The notes: generated by a model not told the origin, from the sequence alone. A stretch of DNA of 64,000 bases from Isoetes taiwanensis (GCA_021234155.1 JAJEKV010000074.1:3176532-3240531); one strand, 5' to 3'; counted from the stretch's first letter, positions 48,031 to 60,368 are shown. Program-made: numbers and translations.

Positions 48031-50370
48031 TTGTTTAGGTTTTCTTGGTCGTTGATTACCTTAATGCTAATCTAGAAATGGGAACCGCTTGCCTTCAATT
48101 TTGCCGCTTAAAGGATTTATCACTGATGCCACTAAATGGTTTTGGGATAGCTTCATCCAACACAAAAGCAACGCAGTAGAGTCCATTTCGAATAGATTAC
48201 TAAGAGCTTCAAACGTGGACTCTTAGCTGCAAGCATTGTCTCCGTGACATCAACATTGGCTTGGCCACACTATACATAGTTCTTCTTAAGCTGCTCTCCG
48301 GTAGGATGCTTTGTTACCCATTAGTCGCTCTTTTTACTATACAATGTTTATTTTTCAAAGACTCTTTAGCTAATGGAGCAATGGAGGTAGAGCAATGGAG
48401 ATCAACTCCTTCAAGCTATACGTATCTATTTCACTCTACTCCCTCGTGAAAGCGTAAAAGATACCATATTAAGAGCAATTTATTGCAATGTTTTAACTTT
48501 CCTTTGGGCAGCACACTTCTGAGATGCTCAATACCGCTGCTTAATAGAAGGATTTTGACATTTTGTACTTTCTCTACATCTTGCAACTAGCCACTATCCA
48601 TCTCTTATACTACCTACGCTTTATGATCTATAATATGTCTCTTTGCAAGATGCCGTGATTAGTCATTGTACACTTCAGCATACATGTTGGAAAGCAAAAC
48701 ATATGGTGCAAGATTATCCGGGAACAGCTTCGTATCATGACTCGCGAACGCGGTTCCCTTGTTCAACAAATGTGATGGCTTCGCATGAGCTACAGTTTTA
48801 ACAAAGTAACATTAGCTCTCGCGACGCCCATAAGGGATTGATCCACCAACAATCTAGCCATCCATATGCCCAATGCAGCCTATAATGCTCCAACTCGCAT
48901 GATCAAATGATCTCCACTTTATGGAAACAGCGAAGTGGTACCCCTCATCTACAAGACCATCATGATCGCAAGCAATGTTCAACCAAAGGGATTCTGCGCA
49001 ACTTAGATGATGTGGAGCAAAATGGTGTCTCCGCTACATGCATGGTATATTTCTTCACTCGTACATATGTCCATTCTTTAGATGGTAGCTGTTGTCCATG
49101 GTCAATCGTAGACAGAGATATCCAAGGAAATTATTGATGTCCTGAGTCGCATTATATTCCCTAAAAGACACTCTAAAGTTTCTAACCGGGTTTATGGTTG
49201 TCAATCGTCAGCCAGAGTGGTATTTGAATTACATGCCAATCGGTATTAGCAAAGGAGATACCTTTGCATCCTTTTACAAATTTTTCCAAGCTTTGTTTTA
49301 GCCATCTTTGTCAGTTAGTATAATTATGGCACTTTATGTACTCGCTTGATAAATCATTTCAACAAAAGATTCAAACTGTTCTTAAAAGCCGTAGGGTCGA
49401 TATTATCGTGATACAATTTGTTGAAGCTATATTTGTTCTGTACCTAATAGTGCCAGCATTGAAGCTTGATTTGTAATCGACTCCATTACAAATGTTATCT
49501 TTGCTTTAAAAGGTCGTTGTATTAAAACAAAAAAAATAGACTTCGGCTCCGTGATTATTTTTAAAAAGGTAAAAGATAGAACATAATTTCTCCTATTTTT
49601 GCACAACTTCAGAATAATGTTTTGTGCTAACCAGTCGGAGCTTCATTCAAATGAAATTTGACTCAGTATGTCCCAACCCAATGATGTCACAAACTTACAT
49701 GCTATTCCAAGTGTCAGATCCCGGCACCATGCAAAAATATGCAATATTTAAACCCGCTTATTTATGTCAGTTTCATCTACTCCACATCTCTATCTTGATC
49801 ATGGAAAACATTTAAATTACCTATTGCAATTTTGTGATTTGTGACATAAGGTATCTAACATGGAAGTTTTTGCTATTACATTGTTACGTAGGGTGTGTGT
49901 GGAAGACCATGTTTTCATGAATGTGTTTCTACATGTTTCAAAAAGAACAACGTGCTCCTTTGGCTTCGGGGCTTCTACCTATTTTTAAGTGTGCATTAAG
50001 TTGCCGCTAGGAATATAAATTTTCAAACAGACAACACATATGATAAGTAGCCAGCTCTAAATATACCAAACAACCATGTCCTTTGATTTGTCACTTAATT
50101 ATAGTAGGAAAGCTACATTTGCTCCGAGAAAAAGCAAAATATTCCAATAATGCTACCACTAAATGCATTTTGTCAAATAAAATTGTTCGAAAAGCTCTAA
50201 AACATCTAGAACTATGAAAGCTCTAAAATTGCTTTCCAAACTATTGAGTTGCATCCTGCAGTATTAAACAACTCGCCCTTTGCAGGAGAAAGGAGACAAT
50301 TTCAGTACTCTTTAGAAGCAAAGCTATTATAAAGAGATTCTAGGAGCCAAATGATCTAGCACTAAGTGCA
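48031..50370. other. No gene recognised (48.0-50.4 kb)
   Basis: Frames at 48,261-48,449 and 48,907-49,137 (76 codons, plus strand) are the largest. Neither matches a known family. Confidence 0.3.
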
Positions 50371-50374
50371 TATG

Positions 50375-50445
50375 TGACTAAGATTCACAACAATGTAAGG
50401 CACTTTTGCTTGACTAAGATTCACAACAATGTAAGGCACTTTTGC
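50375..50445. repeat. Perfect 35-bp tandem duplication
   Basis: The 35-bp segment starting TGACTAAGATTCACAACAAT at 50,375-50,409 is repeated exactly at 50,411-50,445, with one T between. A very recent event, or an assembly artefact. Confidence 0.9.
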
Positions 50446-53400
50446 GGTGAGAAAGATACATAAAACACTTAATTAATAGATAAATAGGCCAAATCGGTGA
50501 TCCGAATCCCTGGCAATTAAAAATCCCTTTCTACAACAAGACGTAGCACTTTTCTTTTTGGCAAATTCTTTCCATTCCCTTCTTGACTACATGCTTATTC
50601 TCTAGCATAACGCCTAAACACACTTACCAACATGTGATTCTAACCTGCGGTCATCCATGATATGCTTTGAATTATTAAATGTGCACGCTTTATAAGCAAA
50701 GAATACTGGGCATTTTTCTAATAGATGACACACTCCATACAAAACTCTAATTTCTACCCTTCAAGATCAAGCCGACAAGTTGGTTTATCTTACTGGAAAA
50801 AGTGCAAGAGATTGAAGAGACTAAATATGTAAGAAAGTTTTAAAAGACAACACTTGAAGCCCCATACACAAATTCACCTCGCATGATATACCATTCCAAA
50901 ACTTAATAACTTATGTTCAAGTTTTAAGCTCAATAAATAAAACTAAGGACAAAATTCAACTTCGCTAAGTTAAAACAAACGACATCTGATATTTCATTTA
51001 TATTTTTATTAATTTTGAACTTAATCCTTAATCTAAAAAGCCCAACAACGCCGGGCATTTCTAGCATACAATATAAAACAAATAAATAGGTTTCTATGTT
51101 TTGTACCACAACATTTAAGTCCAAATCCACAAGTTCAAGATCAACCTCCATCAAGAAACAAATGAAATGCAAAAATCTATGTTGTTAAAGGCAACGCACC
51201 ATTACTAGTTATTATAAGTTTCAGTTAATTCTGTGGGCTATGGATTCTAACTATATGAAGTACAATCTTATGTTTTTCTCTCGAGTGTTCATAAGTTATA
51301 TCAACTCAAAAATCTAATAAAAAATTTCCTATAATGCATTAGAACAAAATTGTATGTTAAAATGCTCCAAAATCACCACCAGAAGTATCAATGAGGGTAA
51401 TGAATGATGCATTCTTCTTATATCTACATAGAAAATTACTCTATCGACTTGTATATAGTGTATCTTTGGGGTTTAACCATGCAATTAACTAGATTTTAAA
51501 AAGATGAGATGGGCCAACCATAGGATTAACACATTAGAGGTTAAAAATTTGAGTTAATTCCAAAATTATAGGCTGAAAACTCATCATTTATCAAGTTAGT
51601 GATGTTTATTGGATAAATGAAAGTGAAGATCGTGGAAGTTTAAGCATAAGAATAAAAATTAAACCATATGATCTTTGATGCCTTTCTCAGCTTTGTAGAG
51701 AACACACTACATTTCTCCAAATAAGCCTTTCAAAATAGTTCAAAATATGACAAGGGACATATATATCCTATGTAGGTTGTGTGGCTTTCTTGCAAAAAAA
51801 TAATACTAAGAAACATGGTTATTTCTTACTACTATAAACTCTGCATATCCATTAATGCTACAAAGCATTAGAGTTTTAGTAGGATAATGTTACAAGTAGG
51901 TCATCTTTTATGCACACACTATATTTTCATGAATGGCCTTCCTTTGCACATAACTCTCAGATTTTCATATTGAAATAACGCATCATTTGAAAGATACGAT
52001 TATAATTACATGAACCATTTATGGTCCATAATAACAAGACTGTATAGAGCATATATCTCTCACTAGCCCTCATCCATTTTGTCCCCATAATGATACCATG
52101 GTTTCTACCTTTAATAATATAATTTTGAAAGGTGCAAGGGAAATCCATGTAGATTCAATTGGCTAATAAATACCCCATAAATTCAATAGCTTGTTTGTGC
52201 TTAAACATTGCCTCAAATTATGCAAGCTCGCTTTAACCAATTAATTTTACCCCTATAGAGAACTCAGACGATAAACTATATTCTTAAGTTGAGATCAAAA
52301 TTGATCAAGATGTTGCCTCTATTAATTTTAAACTTCCAAATTCTCGGCGGGACCAATAATGGTCTCATAAGGAGCCGACATAGCAAATTTAACTTGACTT
52401 TTTATAGTCATAAACTTCCATATTTTTCTTTTGAATTTTTTGCATTGTTTTCATGACATGGGACATTTTGAGAATGTAGTTTTTCAAAGTCACGCCTCGA
52501 GGCATAAATCTAGAATAAAACATAGAAGATATATTTGAATTTGATGCTATAAAGTTTAATCCAAATCTGGCTAAGTTATGATCAACAAATATTTATCTCA
52601 GAAGGTAAATCGAAGGTATTCATATCCCAAAATTCAACTTCAGATCAATTAACATAAGGAAGGTTGATTTTAAATGGACCTATGGACCAATAATGGGCTC
52701 AGTACTTGATTTCTCTTGTGGCCATGTCTTTGCTTTTTAATGAGCTTGTTTGCATTGGTTTTATATCATTTTGAACTTTCATATTATGATTTTAGGAGGA
52801 TATCATATGCTTCTATATGGAGAAATGTTAATCATTATTACAAGTTACCTAAAAATTGAGATCAAAAGTGAAAGTCCAAACATCAAATTCAAGGCCACTA
52901 ACATTTCCGGGATGAAGAAACTTGTCAATTGCTTAAATGTCAAATATTAGCTCAAAATGTACTCTTATAAAAAGTTGTTGTATTTAAACTACTAATTGCC
53001 TTCGGGAACCATAATTGGTTCCTGAGGAGGCGAAAGTGCTTGGCCCCTGGCTATGTTTGAATAGCCCTATCTTTCTCACAAAGCCTGGATTGACATGTGG
53101 TTTTTGTGTCGCTTTCCCTATATTGTGTAGAAAAATATCATGGTAATCAAAAATTTGAAAAAATCGCTTTGTCAAGACAGTTTTATTTTATGTAAACATG
53201 AAGCTTTTGGTACTCTTGACCTCCGAGTTTCATAGTATAACTTACAAGAATGGAGGTGTATATATTTTAGGTATTTTTCTAGTGGACCATGACTCATATA
53301 TGAACCCTAGGAAGGGTTTGAATAGATTTTGTACCATTGATTTTATATAAATTTTAAAAGTGAACACCTAAATGGACCATTTCTCGTCCATCACTCCGAC

Positions 53401-53670
53401 TACTCTAGTGTTAATGAATGTCCACCTTCCAAATTTATCTTTGTCAGAAATGTGACATGAACATCCATACTCCGTGCTATCATTGTACCACCCCCAGCCT
53501 TGCTTGAAGTACCTTATTATAAAGTGTTTGCTTCCCAAACAAATTCATCATTGAAATAACCCCCGCCTATCACATTTATGCTCTTGAATATATAAAATAT
53601 CCGGATTAATGTGTTTAATTAAATTAGCCAACCTCTCTCGGGCCGCTTTTGAGGAGATGAACGCGTTCTC
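50446..53670. other. AT-rich DNA with possible degenerate ~330-bp repeats, no gene
   Basis: No protein is recognisable. Between 52,340 and 53,100 a GGACCAATAATGG-like word recurs near 52,352, 52,684 and 53,006 (the last changed to GAACCATAATTGG). This suggests an old tandem repeat of about 330 bp, but the sequence between these words is too diverged for me to align. Confidence 0.35.
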
Positions 53671-54108
53671 TCACATTCCAAGACATGATTCATACAGGTA
53701 TTTTGGATTTCTTCTTCCTCCTCTTGATGAGGTTTTTCCCACTTTTACCTCACTGTATTTTATATAATACCAAGCGTCTCGGTCCATGTTATGCTCACTA
53801 ATATCACCAAGATCCTTGTGCCTATCTTCCTCCTCGATGAATCGCCACTTCTCCAATTCTATGATAACATTGTTATCCGTGCTATGCTTCACCCTTGCTT
53901 TACTTTTACTTTTAGGACTTCGCCATGCCAACTCATCATTGAACATTTTACCATCTCTCTTCATCCTGGGTGATGAATCATGAACATCCTCACCAACCAC
54001 CATTGAACCGGCCGCTATATCTTTTTCCATTATTTTTGCTAACTGTGACACCTTCTTTTTCATCCAGCTTCGAGCAATCCTCTCAGAGGGTTTGCGTATT
54101 ATATCCAT
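53671..54108 (-). CDS. 145-aa charged open frame, family unknown
   Basis: An uninterrupted minus-strand frame of 145 codons, long for this AT-rich, frame-broken context. The product is rich in K, R, D and E, with a basic N-terminus (RIARSWMKKKVSQLAKIMEK), a middle KSKSKARVKH and an RGGRRNP motif near the C-terminus. No membrane segment is seen. It lies downstream, in the same orientation, of the minus-strand reverse transcriptase at 55.8-56.5 kb, so it could be an ORF of some retroelement. It does not show a zinc knuckle or any domain I can name. Confidence 0.35.
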   Translation of the reverse strand: MDIIRKPSERIARSWMKKKVSQLAKIMEKDIAAGSMVVGEDVHDSSPRMKRDGKMFNDELAWRSPKSKSKARVKHSTDNNVIIELEKWRFIEEEDRHKDLGDISEHNMDRDAWYYIKYSEVKVGKTSSRGGRRNPKYLYESCLGM

Positions 54109-55755
54109 ATTTCTCTCGGATGTTTATCACCAATGGATATTCCTTCCGGTGACATCACATCCAATATCTTCAAAGAAGAAACTGACACTTTAACTCACCG
54201 GCCATTCAAAGTTTCTAAGTTAAAGCTGAGAAAAACTCCTCACTTTCACTATTACCTCCTTAGGAAGATCGATTCATTGGTAATGCTACACAAACACGGT
54301 AGCACCTCTCGTAATTGAATGAGATATATGCCATACTCAATACCATTAGTAATAGAGATAAGGAACTTGGAAGCAATAGATCCGGTGGCAAACCATGAAT
54401 TTGAAAACCAACAAGGCAAATATCGCTTTATAAGGATTATCGCTAAAAGCCCGTGAATAATGCCGAAAATGACACATGAGCCCTCCTCTATTGAGAAAAC
54501 ACTCTGGAAGTCAATTCATTAACAAAGCGCCACAGCCAAACCCCAAAGAAAGAAAATTATTACCTAACACTTGAAAGAATTCAAGGTGCACAGACATCCT
54601 TTTCCGGCATAGAACCAATCCATCCAAAGAATTTTAGTAGGAATTAAAAATAATTTCCAGCAAAGTACCCACCATGCATCGTGCCACCAGCTTAGCCACA
54701 CACTTTCATGCTCCAATTGATCCATAATTTCTATAACCGGGTAACGCCACAAACTTTGTTTTCAACAAAGAGAACCATTAATGCCTTGAACAAAGTCCTC
54801 CATTAAACTGCACGCGAAAAACTCCTTTCCTCTCTTTCAACACTTCAAAAATCCCCGCTTTATTATCCTCCGACCCAAGAAAGTAAGCGCCTCGCACACG
54901 CGGAACTCGGGAGCAATTATGAGCAAGATCTTTGCGCACCCAAGTACTAAAATGAGCATTCCTCAATCTGCTAACTGCGGGTCATTTGATCTCCAAGCAT
55001 TTGGAGGATCTTACAATGTGATTAGACCGCGAACTGCAAAACCCACCATTATTACTTTCGTAGCTTTAGGTGCCTCAACATCTCCTTTCTCCATCCGTGA
55101 AGCCTCAAAGACATGGCAAATTCTCGTAAAACATTGGCTAGTACTTCCATACTTGTTTTGCTCCACCATTTTAGTTACTTCCTGCCATCGTGAAACAAAG
55201 ATTTGGCGGGTTGCAATGCCTTGCACTGAAACAGCTTGATGTATTTACTTATGCATCTCTTTGTCGCTACACCTGCATGGCTTGAGCCTAAAAGGAGAGC
55301 ATAAGAGCAAAAAATTTGAAACCCACCAGCCTTCCATTTGACTCCATAGACCGAAGTCGACTTCGTATAAATCCTTTTCCAATCAATTATCCTTGATAGA
55401 AGATTCAAACATTGAGACATCCGGGCGGGAAACCCCTTCACTAAAATCCTATGCCACTGCTGTCGTGAAACCTTACGCTGCAACAGAGCCCCTAAGCCGT
55501 ATTCCAAAGTCAACGTCCCTGTTCCGTCCTCCTGAATGCACCTGCGCCTACGCTCCGCATTCCTTGACTTGCACCAAGTAATTCTATAAAGCATTTATAT
55601 AATATACTACCGGAAAGGCTCTCGACAAGAGCTCTAACCGTAAAGAACACCTAATTTGATCTAACGCCAAAGTCAGTGGCTCTCTCAAAAATTTGCTCCT
55701 AAGAAATTACCGCTACCTCTACCTCGCGACTTTTTTTTTCTCCTGATTTTCTTTA
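54109..55755 (-). other. Unassigned, probably retroelement-derived
   Basis: Longer-than-random minus-strand frames (54,564-54,752; 54,778-54,966; 55,011-55,226; 55,175-55,594, the last 139 codons) lie in the same orientation as the reverse transcriptase just above. Their composition is protein-like (for example LEYGLGALLQRKVS and GFPARMSQCLNLLSR in the 139-codon frame), but I do not recognise a domain. They may be the C-terminal part of that element or a second element. Confidence 0.35.
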
Positions 55756-55759
55756 ACTA

Positions 55760-56520
55760 ATGAATTCTTGCTTTAGAAGGAAACTCCACTTCCAAATATT
55801 TGTAGATGGGTGCCACTTCCATATTTTGCCCCCGATAACTGAAGGAGGAGGCCTTTGGCTGTCGTGAGGATGGTATGAGGACCACCTTGGTCTTGCCCAA
55901 GTTGGTGTGTAGTTGCCTGGCAAAATGTGTCCAGGGCTTTGAGATATAATCGTGATAATCACCGAGTGTATGTTTGGCGGCTTCACGCTATCAAAGAGAT
56001 ATATTAGCCGGCTCGGTGATCTGTAAAAAAATTAAGGTTGGTCGCTCCTATTATCAGTAAGCCAACTCTTCAATTGGTCAATGTAAATCCCAAATAATGT
56101 TGGAGAGGGCATCCTCGCACACATCGACATCGCTTATCAAATGTAGGAAGTTATATATTGGTTGCAACCGATCCGGTTAACGCCTCATATAGCATGTACA
56201 TCGCATTCCGCAGCTCAAGAACTCCCCAAATATCGCAATCTTGCCCATGCTCTTTTCCCTTCGATGCAATGTCAAAGGCCTTGGTGAGGTCAATGATGCA
56301 ACAATATAGGTCCAAATTGACAGCCTAAATGTCACAACTGTGAAACTGGCAAAGATAAAGATGTAGGGGCCAATGGTTGAGTGTCGTGGCCTAAATCCTC
56401 ACTGCGGAGGTGGCCCCCCACCTCTATTGCTCGCTTCAAAATTAACCGCCGCCGAGAATCCTAGATAGCAGTTTTGCAAACACCAAAGAGAAGAAGAAGA
56501 TCTTTTGCATTTTTAAGTGT
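55760..56520 (-). pseudogene. Non-LTR retrotransposon reverse transcriptase, second family
   Basis: Minus-strand motifs in order: VFAKLLSRIL (about 56,490; family xxxKxxARIL), DLYCCIIDLTKAFD (about 56,310-56,270; family xFIDFTKAFD with the first catalytic Asp), DIWGVLELRNAMYMLYEA (about 56,250-56,190; family GVPxxLxxxIxxLYE), a decayed GCPL motif (about 56,115), LDTFCQ (about 55,930), then LGKTKVVLIPSSRQPK and an APIYKYLEVEFPSK ending (about 55,900-55,765; family VNLGKTKVxVF and YxYLGxxF). This is a different lineage from the LINE at positions 1 and 56.9 kb and closer to the jockey/CR1-like group. The xADD motif is not visible, and the gene is broken by stops and frameshifts. Confidence 0.75.
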
Positions 56521-56529
56521 AAAGAGCCA

Positions 56530-56580
56530 TCTCCCATGGCCTTGGCTAAGAGTGTGATAGAAAGCCAAGGCCATGGGAGA
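56530..56580. repeat. Perfect 18-bp stem hairpin between two opposed reverse transcriptases
   Basis: TCTCCCATGGCCTTGGCT (56,530-56,547) is followed after a 15-nt loop by its exact complement AGCCAAGGCCATGGGAGA (56,563-56,580). It sits where a minus-strand RT (left) gives way to a plus-strand RT (right), so it may mark an inversion or a fold-back junction. Confidence 0.85.
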
Positions 56581-56839
56581 GAAGATTAAACCATTTTAAC
56601 TAACATGCCCAAACTTGCTTTCTCCAAGACAGGAATATTCTAGCAATGTGGCTACGAAGCCTTGCATTGGTACCTCAAGCTCTTCATCAAGGCTTTTGAC
56701 AATATTAATTGAAGCTTTTTGCATAAGATGTTGTTAAAACTTAGTTATGGCAATATTGTTTTACAGAAAATTACTGAAATTCTTATGAAATTTCGTGGAA
56801 AAACCTTACGTATCTTTGATATTAAACGAGGCAATAGGC

Positions 56840-56854
56840 AATATTGCCCCTTGG
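56840..56854. repeat. Target-site duplication, left copy
   Basis: The 15-bp sequence AATATTGCCCCTTGG is identical to the one directly after the poly(A) at 58,296-58,310. It marks the left boundary of the inserted LINE. Confidence 0.85.
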
Positions 56855-58295
56855 CAACTGATTTGGTGGAGAGGTTCAAAGTTATCCTTGGCAAGTAGAA
56901 TTCAAGTAGCTAAGTCAGTATTGAACAATACATATATTTATTTGGTTTCCGGGGCCTATTGGCTCCAGCTTCTAAGTTTGCAGATAAAAAGATTGTAAGA
57001 GATTTTGTCCGTGTACCGATCAAGGAGGCACTGTGGAAGGTGGCGGAAGAAATGTATGTTGCTTCTGCTCGTAACAAGGAGGTTCGGTATGTTGGATCTT
57101 TCTTTACAGGTAAGGTCTTAGCTTCTAAACTATTGTTCATTTTGTTGGAAAGATGATTGTGCATCACCAGGTATGAAGTTACTTAAACAATCAAGAAGAA
57201 GGTATATGGTTTTCATAAGCGAGGGTGTGAGAATTGAGCTCCCCTTGGGCATTGTTATATCTTATTGAAAGCTTTTCACATGCCTCTCCAAGCATCGAAG
57301 GCTTGCTTCGGCCCGAAGGTAGTCCACAGGATTACATTTGATTGGGAAGCTTGTCTCCGCATCTTCCCCTTTCCGTGGTTGCCTTTGTATACTCATGACA
57401 ACTACACCCAGCTGTCGGTTATGCATGCGCATTCTCAAGCCGCAGGTGGAGGAGAGCGTATTATTTCTATTGAACGCTGGTATTTTGGTATTGACATTGC
57501 CTTGGCAATGGTTTGTGGAGACATATGGGCTGTTGGATAAAGATATCAGATATGGGCTTATGGAAAGTGCTCTCCACTAAGAAGGTGGGTAACAAGAGAT
57601 GCCGGAACTTGTCTGCTGTGACAAAGAAGGCAAGAAGCCAGTCACCATGCTACGTGATTGCTTACCTCCTCAAATACTCTTTATCACCTTCCCTCGAAAT
57701 GGCACTTACAGACTTTGGCTTCTCAATGGCAATCCATCTAGAACCTTGTTTGGTCTAAATATAATCCTCCAAAGGTAAATGTTCTACTTTGGCAGTGATT
57801 CATCATTTTGAGAGTTAATGAGATATTCATCGCTAAGCCGAGTAAGCCTTACTTTGCCCAATGTGTGGAGCTGCATTGAAACATTGAGCATCATATATTT
57901 GTGTGCGAGTCGAAAAGTAGTCTTAGGTCCCTCGGGTCGCATTCTTTTTGAGTATCTTTGATAGTCGCGACTTTCTTTGGGTATTTATCCAAATCAAGGA
58001 TCTTAAAGGATTGCATTTCCAAATGGCAAAAGTCTTGGCTATGGAGGTATGGCTTAAGACGAAGAAAGGTCTTTTATGATAAGCGATTTCTTTCCTCGTG
58101 TGGTGTGTCAAGAAATTGCGAAGAAGCTTGAGTAATTGCTTCTTCTCGTGATCTCCAATTGGCCCGATCGCATTAAAATTCCAATATGGAGGATCATCTA
58201 AAAAGTGATTGATGCTTCAGTGACATTTTACTCGAAGTACTTTGTAATATTTTGAGGTATAATATGAAGTAAATCACGTTCTTCAAAAAAAAAAA
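56855..58295 (+). mobile_element. 5'-truncated LINE insertion, copy 2, with poly(A) and TSD
   Basis: The insertion starts within ORF2 after the RT catalytic core, at IWWRGSKLSLASRIQVAKSVL-like sequence (56,862-56,925, frame open at its start). It continues through the same C-terminal region seen at 930-1 on the minus strand. Near 57,750-57,905 it has VWSKYNPPKVNVLLWQ, a CxxC-like FAQCVELH, and IEHHIFVC, the reverse-transcriptase zinc-binding domain (zf-RVT) typical of plant LINE ORF2 C-termini. It ends in about 13 A (58,285-58,297) and is bounded by identical 15-bp repeats. 5' truncation, poly(A) and TSD are the signature of target-primed reverse transcription. Many frameshifts show it is no longer coding. 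Confidence 0.85.
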
Positions 58296-58310
58296 AATAT
58301 TGCCCCTTGG
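58296..58310. repeat. Target-site duplication, right copy
   Basis: The 15-bp AATATTGCCCCTTGG follows the A run and matches 56,840-56,854 exactly. The first A may also belong to the poly(A). Confidence 0.85.
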
Positions 58311-58470
58311 TACTATTTCAACTTATACCACTTATATATGCAGACGCATCTCCGGACATCGAGGCCTATAGGATTGAATTTTTTATGTTGCCAAATTGTG
58401 TGGATTTTTCTTAGGCAGAGGGGGATGAGATTGAAAATTTCGCCTCAAAATGCATTATTGAGCTCTAGTG

Positions 58471-59990
58471 TCCATGAAGTCGTTGATGTGTGAAATGGAA
58501 AGAGCTCAAAAGATCCTTATCATAAACATAAAGATACTCTGAATTAAGGAAATAAAGCTTAGCCCCCTTGGCAAGTTAGCTAAACTGCAAAACAAAGAAG
58601 AATACCCCTAGGTTGGAGCCAACAAATTTATCAAGCATAGCAGTTTCATCTATAGAAGATCACTAAAACATACTCATTCTTATAAGGACATGTTCAATAC
58701 GGCTAGGTCATGTACATATAGATTCACTCTTGTCATAATGAAATCCCCATTCTCAATCTTTATGTTCCTTATGTAAGACTTAAAGCACCAAAATTCAATG
58801 GATGATATTGAGCTCAACTTTGTATGGTTAGCCTACCAGGTCATAGTTTCAATTCAAGGTGTTTGAATGTAGAAAAGTCCTAAGATTTCGAAGTGGATTG
58901 GGGCGAAGGCTTGGGCACATGTTTTACAAATATGAAAAGTTAAATGGGTGGTATGAAACACATGTTTCTTAGTCCAAATGAGTAAGAGTACTAGAAATTC
59001 TTAGATTGCATGATCGTATGTGTAATGAAGGTGATCTCTAGGTTGTGTGGTCACACAAGGGGTTTGAATGTAGAAAAGCGCATTCCATGAATGAGCACAT
59101 GGTTTAGAAACACAACAACATTGAAAGGAACACGTGACCTGCTTTTGAGGCTTATGGTGGAAGGATAGATGGTAGTTTAGAAAGAGGAAATTGAACCAAC
59201 ATAATGCGAAAAAGTCTTTAATTAATTCTGGAAAAAGAAGGGGTCAAACAATAAAAACTACAACAAGAAGATGCATCTTGGTGTACGGCTTTAACATTTA
59301 TGTTATTTAAGGGAAATTACCTAGAAAAAAATCGAAAAGCTTTTTTCTCCAAATTGGAAAACACTCCAAATTAACAAGATATGTGACGCTCCCATAATTT
59401 ATATGATACTCCCATCATACAATTACGGGAAATTCCCCTCCCTTGGTGACTACATCATCATGGAAAGGCCCTCCATCTAACTCGGACCACTTGGGATGGC
59501 CAGTGTCCCGTGAAGGCCAATGCAGGAGTCGCTCGTCTCCACGCCTCTATGGTAATCATATGTTGCATGCATATACATGTTAGTCACCTAGCACCACGAA
59601 GGGTGGTCCATCCATCTTCCACATAAGCAACAATACAATGCCAATATAACATAAGAAATACACCATAAATACTTCTATCCCTGCTCGACTTGAGAGGGGT
59701 CGACCGATGGTCGCCCTCCTGATAACAAAGCAGCATTTAAAATACAACATGGCGCTAATTTATTATAGAACAATGGCTAGGTAGTCCACTCCATCCGCCT
59801 CTCCCCGTGCACACTTTGCGCATAGGCCGAAATACAAGCATATGGCGGTTGTAGCCTTCTGGAGATGCAATCTCATGGAGTCATCCAATGAGACTACTCC
59901 GGGTTATATCTCCTCGGTCTAACGAGGCAGGAAAGGGATGAATCCCCTCCAAGAACACAATGGTTCTATGGCTATGCTAGAGGATACATG
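58471..59990. other. No gene recognised (58.5-60.0 kb)
   Basis: No frame of note. A GTTTGAATGTAGAAAAG word occurs twice (58,859 and 59,061), hinting at a weak 200-bp duplication. The part after 59,400 is more GC-rich and may be outside sequence next to the copia LTR. Confidence 0.3.
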
Positions 59991-59999
59991 CCACCTCGG

Positions 60000-60357
60000 T
60001 GCACACGCATCCGTACCCGACTTACCCCCTAATTTGATACATTCGCAAAATCCCTTTTGACCCATTATCCCCTTTCATGAAAATACCCCTGTGTGCATTT
60101 GCAATCCCTTATTTCTACTAACTCCCATTAGGATATACCATTTTTTTCAAGAATCCCCCATTACTACTAATGTACAATATACATCTTTTTTCAAGAATTC
60201 CCCGTTGCAAAGCAAATAACCCATTGTTCTCAAGTTCCCCGATTCCTCAATGGGGGATTTCCTAGGGGTTATGAGCCACCTTTTTCGTTGTGTATACATG
60301 CAATCTAATGCATGTTTATCATACTATACAAATCAAATAATAATCAATATTATAACA
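60000..60357 (-). repeat. Probable 3' LTR of the copia element (outer end uncertain)
   Basis: On the minus strand the sequence directly after the polypurine tract begins TGTTATAATATTGATTATT (60,357 downwards). A TGTTA start next to a GAGGGGAG tract is the usual beginning of a copia 3' LTR. The far end, expected to finish in CA, was not located; the left limit given is a guess. A matching 5' LTR was not found above 63.5 kb. Confidence 0.5.
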
Positions 60358-60368
60358 CTCCCCTCATG
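60358..60368 (-). other. Copia polypurine tract
   Basis: Minus-strand GCCATGAGGGGAG lies immediately upstream of the TGTTATAA start of the LTR. It is the primer site for plus-strand DNA synthesis in LTR retrotransposons. Confidence 0.6.

Larger units (their letters stand above)
56640..58470 (+). mobile_element. Older LINE reverse transcriptase, interrupted by a younger LINE
   Basis: On the plus strand KAFDNIN (about 56,695) carries the palm-domain Asp and is followed by SFLHKMLLKLSYG and then RIFDIKRGNRQYCPL, ending at 56,852. The family pattern is KAFDxVxWxFL then FxIxRGxRQGCPL. At this motif the sequence is split by a 1.44-kb insertion. After 58,297-58,311 the reading resumes with less certain RT-like sequence, which I cannot follow beyond about 58,470. 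With the insertion removed, the frame passes through the CCCCTTGG target site without a shift. The element is otherwise truncated. Confidence 0.55.

Noticed and set aside
53671-54152. Plus-strand open frames opposite the 145-codon minus-strand frame
   Set aside because: They are shorter, overlap each other and have no protein-like features; the minus-strand frame is the better candidate.
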